From positions 1 through 13,759 of the forward strand of contig CAKTZW010000016.1 in NCBI GenBank assembly GCA_934636065.1: a stretch of DNA of 13,759 nt, read 5' to 3'. The notes under the pieces were generated by a model. It ran no database searches. It saw nothing but the letters and a program-made list of their open reading frames with translations, and was not told the DNA's origin. Both the position numbers and the translations under genes were made by a program. Origin of the DNA: an uncultured Labedella sp. GTDB lineage: Bacteria; Actinomycetota; Actinomycetes; Actinomycetales; Microbacteriaceae. Positions 1 to 7,862 of the stretch are shown here, in pieces; within the stretch, counting starts at the first letter, position 1; every line of letters begins with the position of its first letter.

Positions 1-280
1 CGGAGATGACGACGTCCGATTGTTCCCGCACCGCGCGGACGACGGGGAGCACGCGGTCGATCTCCTCCTCGACCGGCAGCGCGGGGCCGGGGGCGAACGG
101 CACTCCGCCGATGTCGACCCAGTCGGCGCCTGCCTCGACCGCGCGCTCGCACGCCTCGACGGCGCGATCGAGGGCGAAGGTCGCACCGCGATCGTAGAAG
201 GAGTCCGGGGTGCGGTTGACCACCGCCATGACGGCGACCTGCCGCGAGAAGTCGAACGCGCGGGAGCCGATGGTCCTCAT
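1..280 (-). CDS. FolP2-like dihydropteroate synthase homologue (partial)
   Basis: This is the N-terminal 93 codons; the rest lies beyond the left edge. Translation from ATG 280 shows the TIM-barrel start of the pterin-binding family: VMAVVNRTPDSFYDRGATF, then ADWVDIGGVPFAPGP. True dihydropteroate synthases (folate synthesis, pterin diphosphate plus p-aminobenzoate) normally carry N-x-T-x-DSFSDGG and a D-x-GGESTRPG loop. Here the second loop reads DIGGVPFAPG and lacks the Ser/Thr-Arg pair, as in mycobacterial FolP2, which is reported to lack synthase activity. I therefore call a FolP2-type paralogue rather than folP. An in-frame ATG at 340 would add 20 residues. Position 280 is preferred because the conserved part begins soon after it, although neither start has a strong ribosome site. 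It is divergent from the response regulator gene. The family call is firm; the reaction is unknown. Confidence 0.82.
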   Translation of the reverse strand, partial: MRTIGSRAFDFSRQVAVMAVVNRTPDSFYDRGATFALDRAVEACERAVEAGADWVDIGGVPFAPGPALPVEEEIDRVLPVVRAVREQSDVVIS

Positions 281-417
281 CGGCTGTCGACGGCTCACCC
301 CGTCGGAGAGCGAGAGCAGAGACGGGGGCGCTGCGGGCATGACGCCATTCTGCCCGTCCCCTTCTCGGCGCGGAATCGTCGCCCTACGACGTTCAGGAAG
401 GATCCAGCCAACGTGCA

Positions 418-423
418 GATAAT
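418..423 (+). promoter_or_regulatory. -10 element predicting a leaderless response-regulator mRNA
   Basis: GATAAT (5 of 6 matches to TATAAT) ends 6 bases before the ATG at 430, so transcription would begin at or very near the A of the start codon. No Shine-Dalgarno sequence lies between it and the ATG. Leaderless mRNAs with this geometry are common in actinobacteria. No convincing -35 hexamer is visible at 16-18 bp. This is inferred from spacing only. Confidence 0.5.
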
Positions 424-429
424 GGGTCC

Positions 430-1125
430 ATGACCGGCCCCCGCATCCTGATCGTCGATGACGAACCCAACATCCGTGACCTGCTCACGACGAGCCTGCG
501 CTTCGCCGGCTTCGCCGTGCGCGCCGTGGGCAACGGCGCTCAGACGATCTCGGCCGTGCTCGAGGAGGAGCCCGACCTCATCATCCTCGACGTCATGCTG
601 CCGGACATGAACGGCTTCGGCGTCACGAAGCGACTCCGCTCCGCCGGCTACACCGCACCGATCCTCTTCCTCACCGCGAAGGACGACACGGAGGACAAGA
701 TCACCGGACTCACGGTCGGCGGCGACGACTACGTCACGAAGCCGTTCAGCCTCGACGAGATCGTGGCCCGCATCAAGGCCATCCTCCGTCGCACGATGCA
801 GGCGGACGAGGACGCCGTCATCCGCGCGGGCGAGCTCACGATGGACCAGGACACGCACGAGGTCCTCGTCGGATCGACGCCGGTCGAGCTGAGCCCCACG
901 GAGTTCAAGCTGCTCCGCTACCTGATGCTCAACCCCAACCGTGTGCTGAGCAAGGCCCAGATCCTCGACCACGTGTGGGAGTACGACTTCAACGGCGACG
1001 CGGGCATCGTGGAGAGTTACATCTCCTATCTGCGCCGCAAGCTCGACCAGTTCTCGGCCGAGCCGCTCATCCAGACCAAGCGCGGCTTCGGTTACATGCT
1101 GAAGACCGCGGTGGCGAAGCCCTGA
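430..1125 (+). CDS. OmpR/PhoB-family two-component response regulator
   Basis: The 231-residue protein has a receiver domain (about 5-118) followed by a winged-helix DNA-binding domain (about 130-226), the usual length for the family. Receiver residues are all present: acidic pair D10/D11, phospho-acceptor D54 in IILDVMLPDMNG, T82 in FLTAKDD and K104-P105. The effector half carries ELSPTEFKLLRYLMLNPNRV and a C-terminal TKRGFGYML hairpin. The segment SLRFAGF and GGDDYVTKPFSL resemble the mycobacterial PhoP/TcrX group, but I do not assign an orthologue. It is followed 13 bp downstream by its probable partner kinase and is presumably co-transcribed with it. It appears to be translated from a leaderless message. 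The activating signal and the regulon cannot be read from the sequence. Confidence 0.95.
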   Translation: MTGPRILIVDDEPNIRDLLTTSLRFAGFAVRAVGNGAQTISAVLEEEPDLIILDVMLPDMNGFGVTKRLRSAGYTAPILFLTAKDDTEDKITGLTVGGDDYVTKPFSLDEIVARIKAILRRTMQADEDAVIRAGELTMDQDTHEVLVGSTPVELSPTEFKLLRYLMLNPNRVLSKAQILDHVWEYDFNGDAGIVESYISYLRRKLDQFSAEPLIQTKRGFGYMLKTAVAKP

Positions 1126-1138
1126 GCCGCGGCCCGGC

Positions 1139-2953
1139 ATGACGGGGGCCGCCGCGAAGACGGAATCATGGTCGGCCTTCGTCGAGAAGTCCGGCGAGTG
1201 GTGGAACGGCATCTCGCTCCGCACGAAGATCACCGGCGTGACGGTCCTCGTCCTCGCCTTCGGTCTGCTCATCGCCGGTATCGGCACGATGGCGATCCTC
1301 AAGCCGGCGCTCGTGACGCAGGTCAAGACGCAGCTCAGCACGCTGTCGGAGAGCAAGGTCAGGGCCTACCTCGACGGCGACGCGAGCGCGTTCTCCATGG
1401 CTGCGCAGAACGACCTGTACATGGCGCTCTACGCGGGCGACGGGACCCTCGTCGACCGTTCGTGGGACGGTGACGATCGGCTCGCCCCCCGCGTCGAGGC
1501 CCACCTCGACGTCGAGAAGGCCCTCGCGAGCACCGGGCCGATGGACTTCGTCGGGACGACGAGCGAGGTCGGCAGCACCGAGTTCCTCGGCCGCTTCGTT
1601 CCCGTCTCGATCGGGGGCTGCGATTCGTGCGCGATCGTCTACGTCGCGGCGTCCATGCGCGGGACCGACACCATCGTGGCGACGTATCTCACGATCTTCT
1701 TCGGGCTGGGGCTCGGCGTCATCGTGCTCGGGGCGCTCCTCACGCGCGTCCTCGTCACGAACACGTTCCTCCCCCTCCGCGAGGTGGAGCACACGGCCGC
1801 CCGCATCGCGGACGGCGACTTCAGCCAACGTCTCTCCGGGGCCACGCCGAACACGGAAGTGGGCCGCCTCAACCGCTCGCTCAACACCATGCTCGCCCGG
1901 ATCGACCGCGCCTTCCGCGATCGGGCGCGGGCCAACGAGCAGATGCGCCGCTTCGTCGGAGACGCGAGCCACGAGCTGCGCACTCCCCTCGTGACCGTGC
2001 GCGGCTACGCGGAGCTCTACCGCATGGGGGCGCTGCAGAAGCCGGAGGACGTCGCTCAGGCGATGGAGCGCATCGAGAAGGAGGCGATCCGCATGGGCGG
2101 ACTCGTCGAGGACCTCCTCGAACTGGCCAGACTGGATGAGACGAAGCCGCTCAGACTCGAGCCGGTGGACCTCACCCCGATCGCTCGCGACGCCGTCATG
2201 GACGCACGCGCCGCGTCCCCCGGCCGCGACGTCCGCGTCGTCATCGACACCCCGCCCCGACGCATCTCGACGATCAGCCGGCCCGAGGACGTGCCGGTGC
2301 AGGCTCCGCCGCCGCCGACGATCAACAAGCCGCGAGGCGCCGGCGCGTCCACGGCCACGGGACCGATGGCGCTGGCAGCCGGGACCCGGGCGCGGTTGCG
2401 TTCACGGCGGCCGCGGACGGGCGCCGAGGACGCGGCGCCGACCCTCACCCTCAACCCGATCGTGCATGCCACGGGCCCGACGCCCACGGTTCCCGCCATC
2501 GTCTACGCGGAGGAGAACAAGCTCCGCCAGGTCATCGCGAATCTCATGGGCAACGCCCTGCGCTTCACTCCCCCGGACTCCCCCCTCGAGGTAGGCGTCT
2601 CGGCGGACCCGACGACGGGGCGCGCGACGATCGCCGTGATCGACCACGGTGAGGGCATCCCGCCCCAGATCCGCGACAAGATCTTCCAGCGCTTCTGGCG
2701 CGCCGACACCTCGCGGACCCGGGAGACCGGCGGAAGCGGGCTCGGTCTCGCCATCGTGTCCTCGATCATCGCGGCGCACCACGGCACGGTCTCGGTGGTC
2801 GAGACCCCGGGCGGAGGGGCGACCTTCCGCGTCGAGCTGCCGCTCGCCGCGCCCCGCGACCCCGAATCCGACGACGCCGGGAACGGGGCGTCGCCGTCGG
2901 CGTCGGGGCCGGCCGACGACCGCTCGTCAGGACCTCGCGAAGCGGACGACTGA
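1139..2953 (+). CDS. Membrane sensor histidine kinase with Pro-rich insertion
   Basis: This 604-residue partner of the upstream regulator has a short cytoplasmic N-terminus, TM1 (about 31-54), an extracytoplasmic sensor (55-181), TM2 (about 182-206), HAMP (about 207-260), a HisKA dimerisation helix with phospho-acceptor H278 in SHELRTPL, and a HATPase_c domain. The ATPase domain has an N-box (KLRQVIANLMGNALRFTP, 461-478), a G1 box (D502-x-G504) and a G2 box (GGSGLGLAIV, 531-540). Two features are unusual. C161 and C164 form a CxxC just outside TM2. Residues about 371-452 are a Pro/Ala/Arg-rich stretch inserted early in the ATPase region, where related kinases have only a short turn. The C-terminal 34 residues are acidic and disordered-looking. 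The start at 1139 has a weak ribosome site, so translation may depend on coupling to the regulator. Confidence 0.94.
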   Translation: MTGAAAKTESWSAFVEKSGEWWNGISLRTKITGVTVLVLAFGLLIAGIGTMAILKPALVTQVKTQLSTLSESKVRAYLDGDASAFSMAAQNDLYMALYAGDGTLVDRSWDGDDRLAPRVEAHLDVEKALASTGPMDFVGTTSEVGSTEFLGRFVPVSIGGCDSCAIVYVAASMRGTDTIVATYLTIFFGLGLGVIVLGALLTRVLVTNTFLPLREVEHTAARIADGDFSQRLSGATPNTEVGRLNRSLNTMLARIDRAFRDRARANEQMRRFVGDASHELRTPLVTVRGYAELYRMGALQKPEDVAQAMERIEKEAIRMGGLVEDLLELARLDETKPLRLEPVDLTPIARDAVMDARAASPGRDVRVVIDTPPRRISTISRPEDVPVQAPPPPTINKPRGAGASTATGPMALAAGTRARLRSRRPRTGAEDAAPTLTLNPIVHATGPTPTVPAIVYAEENKLRQVIANLMGNALRFTPPDSPLEVGVSADPTTGRATIAVIDHGEGIPPQIRDKIFQRFWRADTSRTRETGGSGLGLAIVSSIIAAHHGTVSVVETPGGGATFRVELPLAAPRDPESDDAGNGASPSASGPADDRSSGPREADD

Positions 2954-3120
2954 GTCCGCGAGCGCACCGATTGTGCCTCGCGCTCCGACACCCGCCGTAC
3001 CCACGCGTCGACGCGGGCGGGATCCCACCGCTCCCCCGGCCGCATCGGACCGCTCGGTCGCGGGGCCTACCGTCGGTCGAGCGCATGCACGGCGTATGCG
3101 CGATGACCGAAAGGGGTGTC

Positions 3121-3408
3121 ATGACCAGATTCCAGGTCGACAGCGATGCGGCGGCGGGGGTCGCCTCGAGCATGCGGGGCACGATCGAACGGGTCCGCTC
3201 GGAATGCGCGGCTCTGCACGTTCAGCTGACGGAGCTGCAGTCCTCATGGACCGGCTCGGCGTCCGCGGCCTTCCAGGGCGTCGTCGGGGAATGGCGGTCC
3301 ACGCAGCAGAGGGTCGAGGAGTCGCTCTCGAGCATCAACACGGCTCTCGACCGATCCGTGCAGAGCTACGTCGACGTCGAGCAGCAGAACGCCTCGCTCT
3401 TCCGCTGA
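3121..3408 (+). CDS. WXG100-family (ESAT-6-like) small protein
   Basis: The 95-residue protein has two predicted helices joined by a central W-x-G turn (SSWTGSASAAFQ, near residue 42), no signal peptide and no membrane segment. This is the size and layout of WXG100 proteins, which form helical-hairpin dimers and are often secreted by type VII (ESX/Yuk) systems. ATG 3121 is chosen because AAAGGGG lies 4-5 bases upstream. An in-frame ATG at 3104 has no such site. No EccC-type ATPase, partner Esx gene or LXG toxin is visible within the window, so this is an orphan copy here. The C-terminus (VEQQNASLFR) has no clear YxxxD/E secretion motif, so export is uncertain. It is co-directional with the two-component genes but 167 bp downstream. 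Confidence 0.88.
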   Translation: MTRFQVDSDAAAGVASSMRGTIERVRSECAALHVQLTELQSSWTGSASAAFQGVVGEWRSTQQRVEESLSSINTALDRSVQSYVDVEQQNASLFR

Positions 3409-3423
3409 CCGGCGAGTACGACG

Positions 3424-3459
3424 ACGGCGGGGCGCCTCCCGAAGGAGACGCCCCGCCGT
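3424..3459. terminator. Bidirectional hairpin between WXG100 gene and groEL
   Basis: Sixteen-base arms (3424-3439 and 3444-3459) pair with a single C/A mismatch around a CGAA tetraloop. The hairpin sits between two convergent genes, 15 bp past the WXG100 stop and 24 bp past the groEL stop. Neither side has a strong T run, which is usual for actinobacterial terminators. Confidence 0.8.
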
Positions 3460-3483
3460 TGGTGTGACCGGGAGCGGATCGGA

Positions 3484-5165
<1,682 letters not shown>

Positions 5166-5169
5166 CACG

Positions 5170-5198
5170 ATTCTGGCACTCTCGATCAGGGAGTGCAA
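5170..5198 (-). promoter_or_regulatory. groEL housekeeping-type promoter
   Basis: Read on the minus strand: TTGCAC (-35, 5198-5193), a 17-bp spacer, then CAGAAT (-10, 5175-5170). The predicted start is near 5163. The -35 and spacer lie inside CIRCE site 2 and the start site lies inside CIRCE site 1, which supports the assignment. Confidence 0.7.
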
Positions 5199-5199
5199 G
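5173..5199. promoter_or_regulatory. Second, diverged CIRCE operator (HrcA site 2)
   Basis: CTGGCACTC, 9 spacer bases, then GAGTGCAAG. The GCACTC/GAGTGC core is perfect; two outer bases differ from consensus in each arm. Its centre is 34 bp from that of site 1, roughly three helical turns, so both could be occupied on the same face of the DNA. Confidence 0.85.
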
Positions 5200-5241
5200 C
5201 CGCCGCAGGAGGGTGTCGGACGCACGGGACGGACCACGACG

Positions 5242-5275
5242 ACGAACGCCGCCGACCGGAGTCGACGGCGTTCGT
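5242..5275 (-). terminator. Hairpin terminator downstream of the cold-shock gene
   Basis: Ten-base perfect arms (5242-5251 and 5266-5275) continue, after one mismatch, into a 4-bp inner stem with a CGGA tetraloop. It begins 22 bp past the stop codon of the minus-strand cold-shock gene and separates it from the groEL promoter. The T run is poor. Confidence 0.7.
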
Positions 5276-5297
5276 TGCGGGTCTCGCCCGTCAGTGT

Positions 5298-5501
5298 CTA
5301 CGCGAGACGGACCGACTCGGCCTGGGGACCCTTCGCCCCCGTGCCCACCTCGAAGACGACCTGCTGGCCCTCTTCGAGGACCTTGTAGCCGCTCATGTCG
5401 ATGGCGGAGTAATGGACGAACACGTCCTGTCCTCCCCCGTCCACGGTGATGAAGCCGTAGCCCTTCTCAGCGTTGAACCACTTCACGGTTCCGTTCGCCA
5501 T
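5298..5501 (-). CDS. cspA: CspA-family cold-shock protein
   Basis: The 67-residue protein is a single cold-shock (OB-fold) domain. RNP1 is KGYGFITV (13-20) and RNP2 is VFVHY (27-31). The N-terminal [15 protein letters not shown] and the GPQAESVRL end are standard. It binds single-stranded RNA or DNA and acts as an RNA chaperone in the cytoplasm. ATG 5501 is preceded by GGGAGTAAGG. The gene is monocistronic, with a hairpin terminator downstream and a leader of more than 100 bases upstream. It is one of several possible csp paralogues, so cold induction cannot be assumed. Confidence 0.96.
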   Translation of the reverse strand: MANGTVKWFNAEKGYGFITVDGGGQDVFVHYSAIDMSGYKVLEEGQQVVFEVGTGAKGPQAESVRLA

Positions 5502-5668
5502 GCCTTACTCCCATGTTGCTGTGTCTCACGGCACTCGACTGTTGCCTATGCCGGGCCGGCCGCGACGCGCGACGATCATGCGTGCGGGCGCCGTCATCGA
5601 GCGGAGAACGGAGAGTGCAGCATGTGCGACCACTTCCAGATAGTAGCCATCGGGGACCGCCGCGTACA
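5502..5668 (-). promoter_or_regulatory. Candidate promoter and long 5' leader of the cold-shock gene
   Basis: On the minus strand, TACTAT at 5645-5640 could be the -10, with TGTACG (weak -35) 17 bp upstream at 5668-5663. This would give a start near 5633 and a leader of about 130 bases. Long structured leaders are typical of cspA-type genes. No convincing coding sequence lies in this stretch. Confidence 0.35.
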
Positions 5669-5735
5669 CCGGAGATTCCAAAAGGTTACAGACCCTCAGC
5701 ACCCCGGAAACGTGCGGGAAACACAGGGTGACGGT

Positions 5736-5755
5736 GGCCGGCGGATCAACCGGCC
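5736..5755 (-). terminator. Small GC hairpin over the stop codon of the LytR_C gene
   Basis: GGCCGG and CCGGCC (5736-5741 and 5750-5755) pair around an 8-base loop that contains the stop codon. There is no T tract. It is a possible weak terminator or mRNA end stabiliser. Confidence 0.3.
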
Positions 5756-6336
5756 GGGGGCGCGTAATCGGCTCCGAGGACGACGACCAGCTGGAGGATC
5801 GGCTCCTCCCCCTCCGCGGTGGGGATGGCGAAGTCGTCGGAGAGGGTGATGCTGCCGACGCCGAGCGCCTCGGCGAGGCCCCGCGCAGCCCCCTCCTGCG
5901 AGGCGTCCTGGTAGTAGACGGTCGTCGTCTCGACGGTGTCCTCGTCGGCATTGCTCACGGCGATGTTCTGGGACCATCCGGCGGCGGCCAGCTGTTCGAC
6001 GGCACGGGCGGCGAGCCCCGACGTCGACGTGCCGTTGAGGACGGTGACGAGGGCCTCCGGGTCGACGACCGCCGGCGACGGCGCCGGCGTGGACGGCGCG
6101 TCCGTCGCGGCCTGCGATTCGTCCTGTTGCGGGAAGACCGCGTCGAGGTCGAGCCGGTTCGTGATGAGCTGCAGGCTCACGATTCCGATGACGACGAGGA
6201 CGACGGTCGCGGCCGCTGCCCAGGCGAAGGCCTTCCACCCGCGGCCCCGGGGCTCCGGTGCCCGGTGGGCGCCGATGCGTGCGGGGCCCGATGGACCCGT
6301 CACGTCGAAACGGTCCTGGGGGTGGTTGCGACTCAT
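5746..6336 (-). CDS. Membrane-anchored LytR_C-domain protein (VirR/Rv0431-like)
   Basis: The 196-residue protein has a basic cytoplasmic N-terminus (1-35), one membrane segment (about 37-58), a Pro/Ser/Thr linker (about 70-93) and a LytR C-terminal domain (about 95-188) starting ALVTVLNGTSTSGLA. The domain is outside the cell and is a stand-alone copy: the LytR-CpsA-Psr catalytic domain that ligates polymers to peptidoglycan is absent. M. tuberculosis VirR (Rv0431) has the same layout, follows a DUF3263 gene (Rv0430) and lies near groEL2. That protein affects envelope integrity and vesicle release. A similar envelope role is inferred here from domain order and neighbourhood. ATG 6336 is chosen because it immediately precedes the basic tail; its ribosome site is weak. 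It lies 38 bp after the DUF3263 gene and is likely in the same operon. Confidence 0.87.
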   Translation of the reverse strand: MSRNHPQDRFDVTGPSGPARIGAHRAPEPRGRGWKAFAWAAAATVVLVVIGIVSLQLITNRLDLDAVFPQQDESQAATDAPSTPAPSPAVVDPEALVTVLNGTSTSGLAARAVEQLAAAGWSQNIAVSNADEDTVETTTVYYQDASQEGAARGLAEALGVGSITLSDDFAIPTAEGEEPILQLVVVLGADYAPPAG

Positions 6337-6374
6337 TGCGTTGGCGACATCTTCCGTTCGTCGTCCGCGAGCGG

Positions 6375-6677
6375 TCAGCTCGAGGACCGGGGAGTGGTGC
6401 GTGCTGCTCGGGCGGCGGAGCGCGCCTCGCGCAAGCGCTGCAGCCTCTTCACGAGCATCGGATCGTAGACGAGGGCCTCGCGCCGGTCGATGAGCGCACC
6501 GAGCACCTGATAGTACCGGGCCGCCGACAGGGAGAACTCTGAGCGGATCGCGTCCTCCTTCGCTCCGGCGTGCTTCCACCACTGCCGCTCGAAGTCGAGG
6601 ATCGACCGTTCCCGCTCGTCGAGGGCGCGGGCCTCGCGCGCGTCGTCACGACCACCCGACGTGTTGCTCACAGACAT
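6375..6677 (-). CDS. DUF3263 family protein
   Basis: The 100-residue, charged, all-helical protein has no membrane segment. The core (about 19-66: LDERERSILDFERQWW ... SLSAARYYQVLGALIDR) matches the actinobacterial DUF3263 family, whose helical segment resembles a helix-turn-helix and might bind DNA. The function is unknown. Start 6677 has a strong ribosome site (GGGAGGAGGG) close upstream; the upstream in-frame ATG at 6701 would fall inside the predicted promoter. It is first in a two-gene unit with the LytR_C gene, as in mycobacteria, and divergent from msrB. The C-terminal 20 residues are Arg/Ala/Ser-rich and look disordered. Confidence 0.88.
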   Translation of the reverse strand: MSVSNTSGGRDDAREARALDERERSILDFERQWWKHAGAKEDAIRSEFSLSAARYYQVLGALIDRREALVYDPMLVKRLQRLREARSAARAARTTPRSSS

Positions 6678-6699
6678 GTCGCCCTCCTCCCTGGGCCAC

Positions 6700-6705
6700 A
6701 TCCTA
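6700..6705 (-). promoter_or_regulatory. Candidate -10 element for the DUF3263-LytR_C operon
   Basis: TAGGAT on the minus strand predicts a start near 6692, leaving a short leader that contains the strong ribosome site. The same hexamer precedes the tRNA-Thr gene. No clear -35 is visible. Confidence 0.4.
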
Positions 6706-6831
6706 ATCACGGCGCGTGTCGTGGAGGTTTCGCCCGTCGGCCCGTCGCGCGACCGCTTCACGGCGGGACATACGGGGACCACTCGCGCTCACGTGCTGTT
6801 GAATGGAGGAGGACACGACGGAAGGACGACC

Positions 6832-7233
6832 ATGGCGCACGAAGTCGAGAAGAGCGACGCGGAGTGGCGGGCGGAGCTGACCCCTGAGCAGTATGCGGTG
6901 CTCCGGGAGTCGGCCACCGAGCGCGCGTGGACGGGCGAGCTGCTCGACGAGAGCCGCGCCGGCCTCTATACCTGCGGAGCGTGCGGAGCCGAGCTGTTCC
7001 AGAGCGGCACGAAGTTCGACTCGGGATGCGGGTGGCCGAGCTTCTACGAGTCCGTCCGTCCGGAGGCCGTGACGCTCATCGAGGACACCTCGCTCGGGAT
7101 GGTGCGCACGGAGGTGCGATGCGCGACGTGCGATTCCCACCTCGGGCACGTCTTCGACGACGGCTTCGGCACCCCGACCGGCGACCGCTACTGCATGAAC
7201 TCGCTCGCGCTCGGCTTCACTCCCTCCGAGTGA
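6832..7233 (+). CDS. msrB: Peptide-methionine (R)-S-oxide reductase MsrB
   Basis: The 133-residue enzyme reduces methionine-R-sulfoxide in proteins back to methionine in the cytoplasm, using thioredoxin or an equivalent thiol donor. Visible motifs are two zinc CxxC pairs (C48/C51 in CGACG and C97/C100 in CATCDSHLGHVFDDG), GCGWPSF with the recycling C66, and the catalytic C121 in RYCMNSLAL. Length and motif order are standard for a stand-alone MsrB. ATG 6832 is preceded by GGAAGGA with good spacing; upstream in-frame ATGs would add a non-conserved stretch. Its stop overlaps a possible GTG start of the nitroreductase (GTGA at 7230-7233), so the two are probably translated together as an oxidative-damage repair pair. 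No msrA is nearby. Confidence 0.97.
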   Translation: MAHEVEKSDAEWRAELTPEQYAVLRESATERAWTGELLDESRAGLYTCGACGAELFQSGTKFDSGCGWPSFYESVRPEAVTLIEDTSLGMVRTEVRCATCDSHLGHVFDDGFGTPTGDRYCMNSLALGFTPSE

Positions 7234-7247
7234 CCCCGGACGCTCGC

Positions 7248-7811
7248 GTGACCGGCGCGACGGAGCGGGGCGAGCGCTTCGAGACCGTGCTCGACGCCGT
7301 CGCGTCCCGGCGCTCGTGGTCGAAGGTGACCGACGACGCGCCGACGCACGCGGAGCTCGCGCGCATGGTCGCGGCCGCCGGTCGAGTGGCGGACCACAGC
7401 TCCCTCCGTCCCTGGCGCCTCATCGAGATGCGGGGCGACGCGCGTCGTCGCCTCGGGAAGGCGATCGCGAAGGCGGAACGGAACGGACGCCCGTCCGACA
7501 AGCCGCTCCGGGCGCCTCTCCTCGTCGCTGTCGTCGTCGCGGAGCAGAAGTCGCACAAGGTGCCACGGTGGGAGCAGGAGGCCGTCGCCTCCGGCGTCGC
7601 CCACACCCTGAGCCTCCTCCTCGACGCCGCCGGTTGGGGTGTCTTCTGGCGCACGGGGTGGTACACGCGCAGCAAACCGATGCGGAAAGCCCACGGACTC
7701 GCCAAGAACGAGGAGCTGCTCGGGTGGCTCTACATCGGCGGGATCCCCGAGGGCAAGCGCGCCGGGACGCGCCGCGCCGTCGACCCCGACCGCTTCCTCA
7801 CCGTCCTCTGA
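7248..7811 (+). CDS. YdjA-like nitroreductase family protein
   Basis: The 187-residue FMN-dependent flavoprotein belongs to the nitroreductase superfamily. Near the N-terminus RRSWSK (21-26) fits the FMN-phosphate-binding RRS motif. DHSSLRPWR (49-57) and HKVPRWEQE (103-111) closely match the E. coli YdjA group, whose members are minimal nitroreductases. WLYIGGIP near the end is also typical. The physiological substrate is unknown; quinone or nitro-compound reduction with NAD(P)H is the family expectation. The start is uncertain: GTG 7248 gives the expected short N-terminus, while GTG 7230 overlaps the msrB stop by four bases and would permit reinitiation. Neither has a strong ribosome site. 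It is co-directional with msrB and convergent with the transporter gene. Confidence 0.88.
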   Translation: MTGATERGERFETVLDAVASRRSWSKVTDDAPTHAELARMVAAAGRVADHSSLRPWRLIEMRGDARRRLGKAIAKAERNGRPSDKPLRAPLLVAVVVAEQKSHKVPRWEQEAVASGVAHTLSLLLDAAGWGVFWRTGWYTRSKPMRKAHGLAKNEELLGWLYIGGIPEGKRAGTRRAVDPDRFLTVL

Positions 7812-7862
7812 GGACCGGCGCGCGACCGAGGCGGCGAGGCCGTCCTCCGTCGACCCGAGAGC

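Noticed and set aside
295..1356. Long minus-strand reading frame opposite the response regulator
   Set aside because: It is the antisense shadow of a clear two-component regulator and the start of its kinase, is rich in His/Arg/Asp/Val, and has no recognisable domain. Long antisense frames are expected at this GC content.
7803..7815. GTCCTC-T-GAGGAC inverted repeat over the nitroreductase stop
   Set aside because: Six-base arms with a one-base loop cannot form a useful RNA hairpin; larger pairings with GTCCTC at 7842-7847 leave a long loop. It is probably chance.
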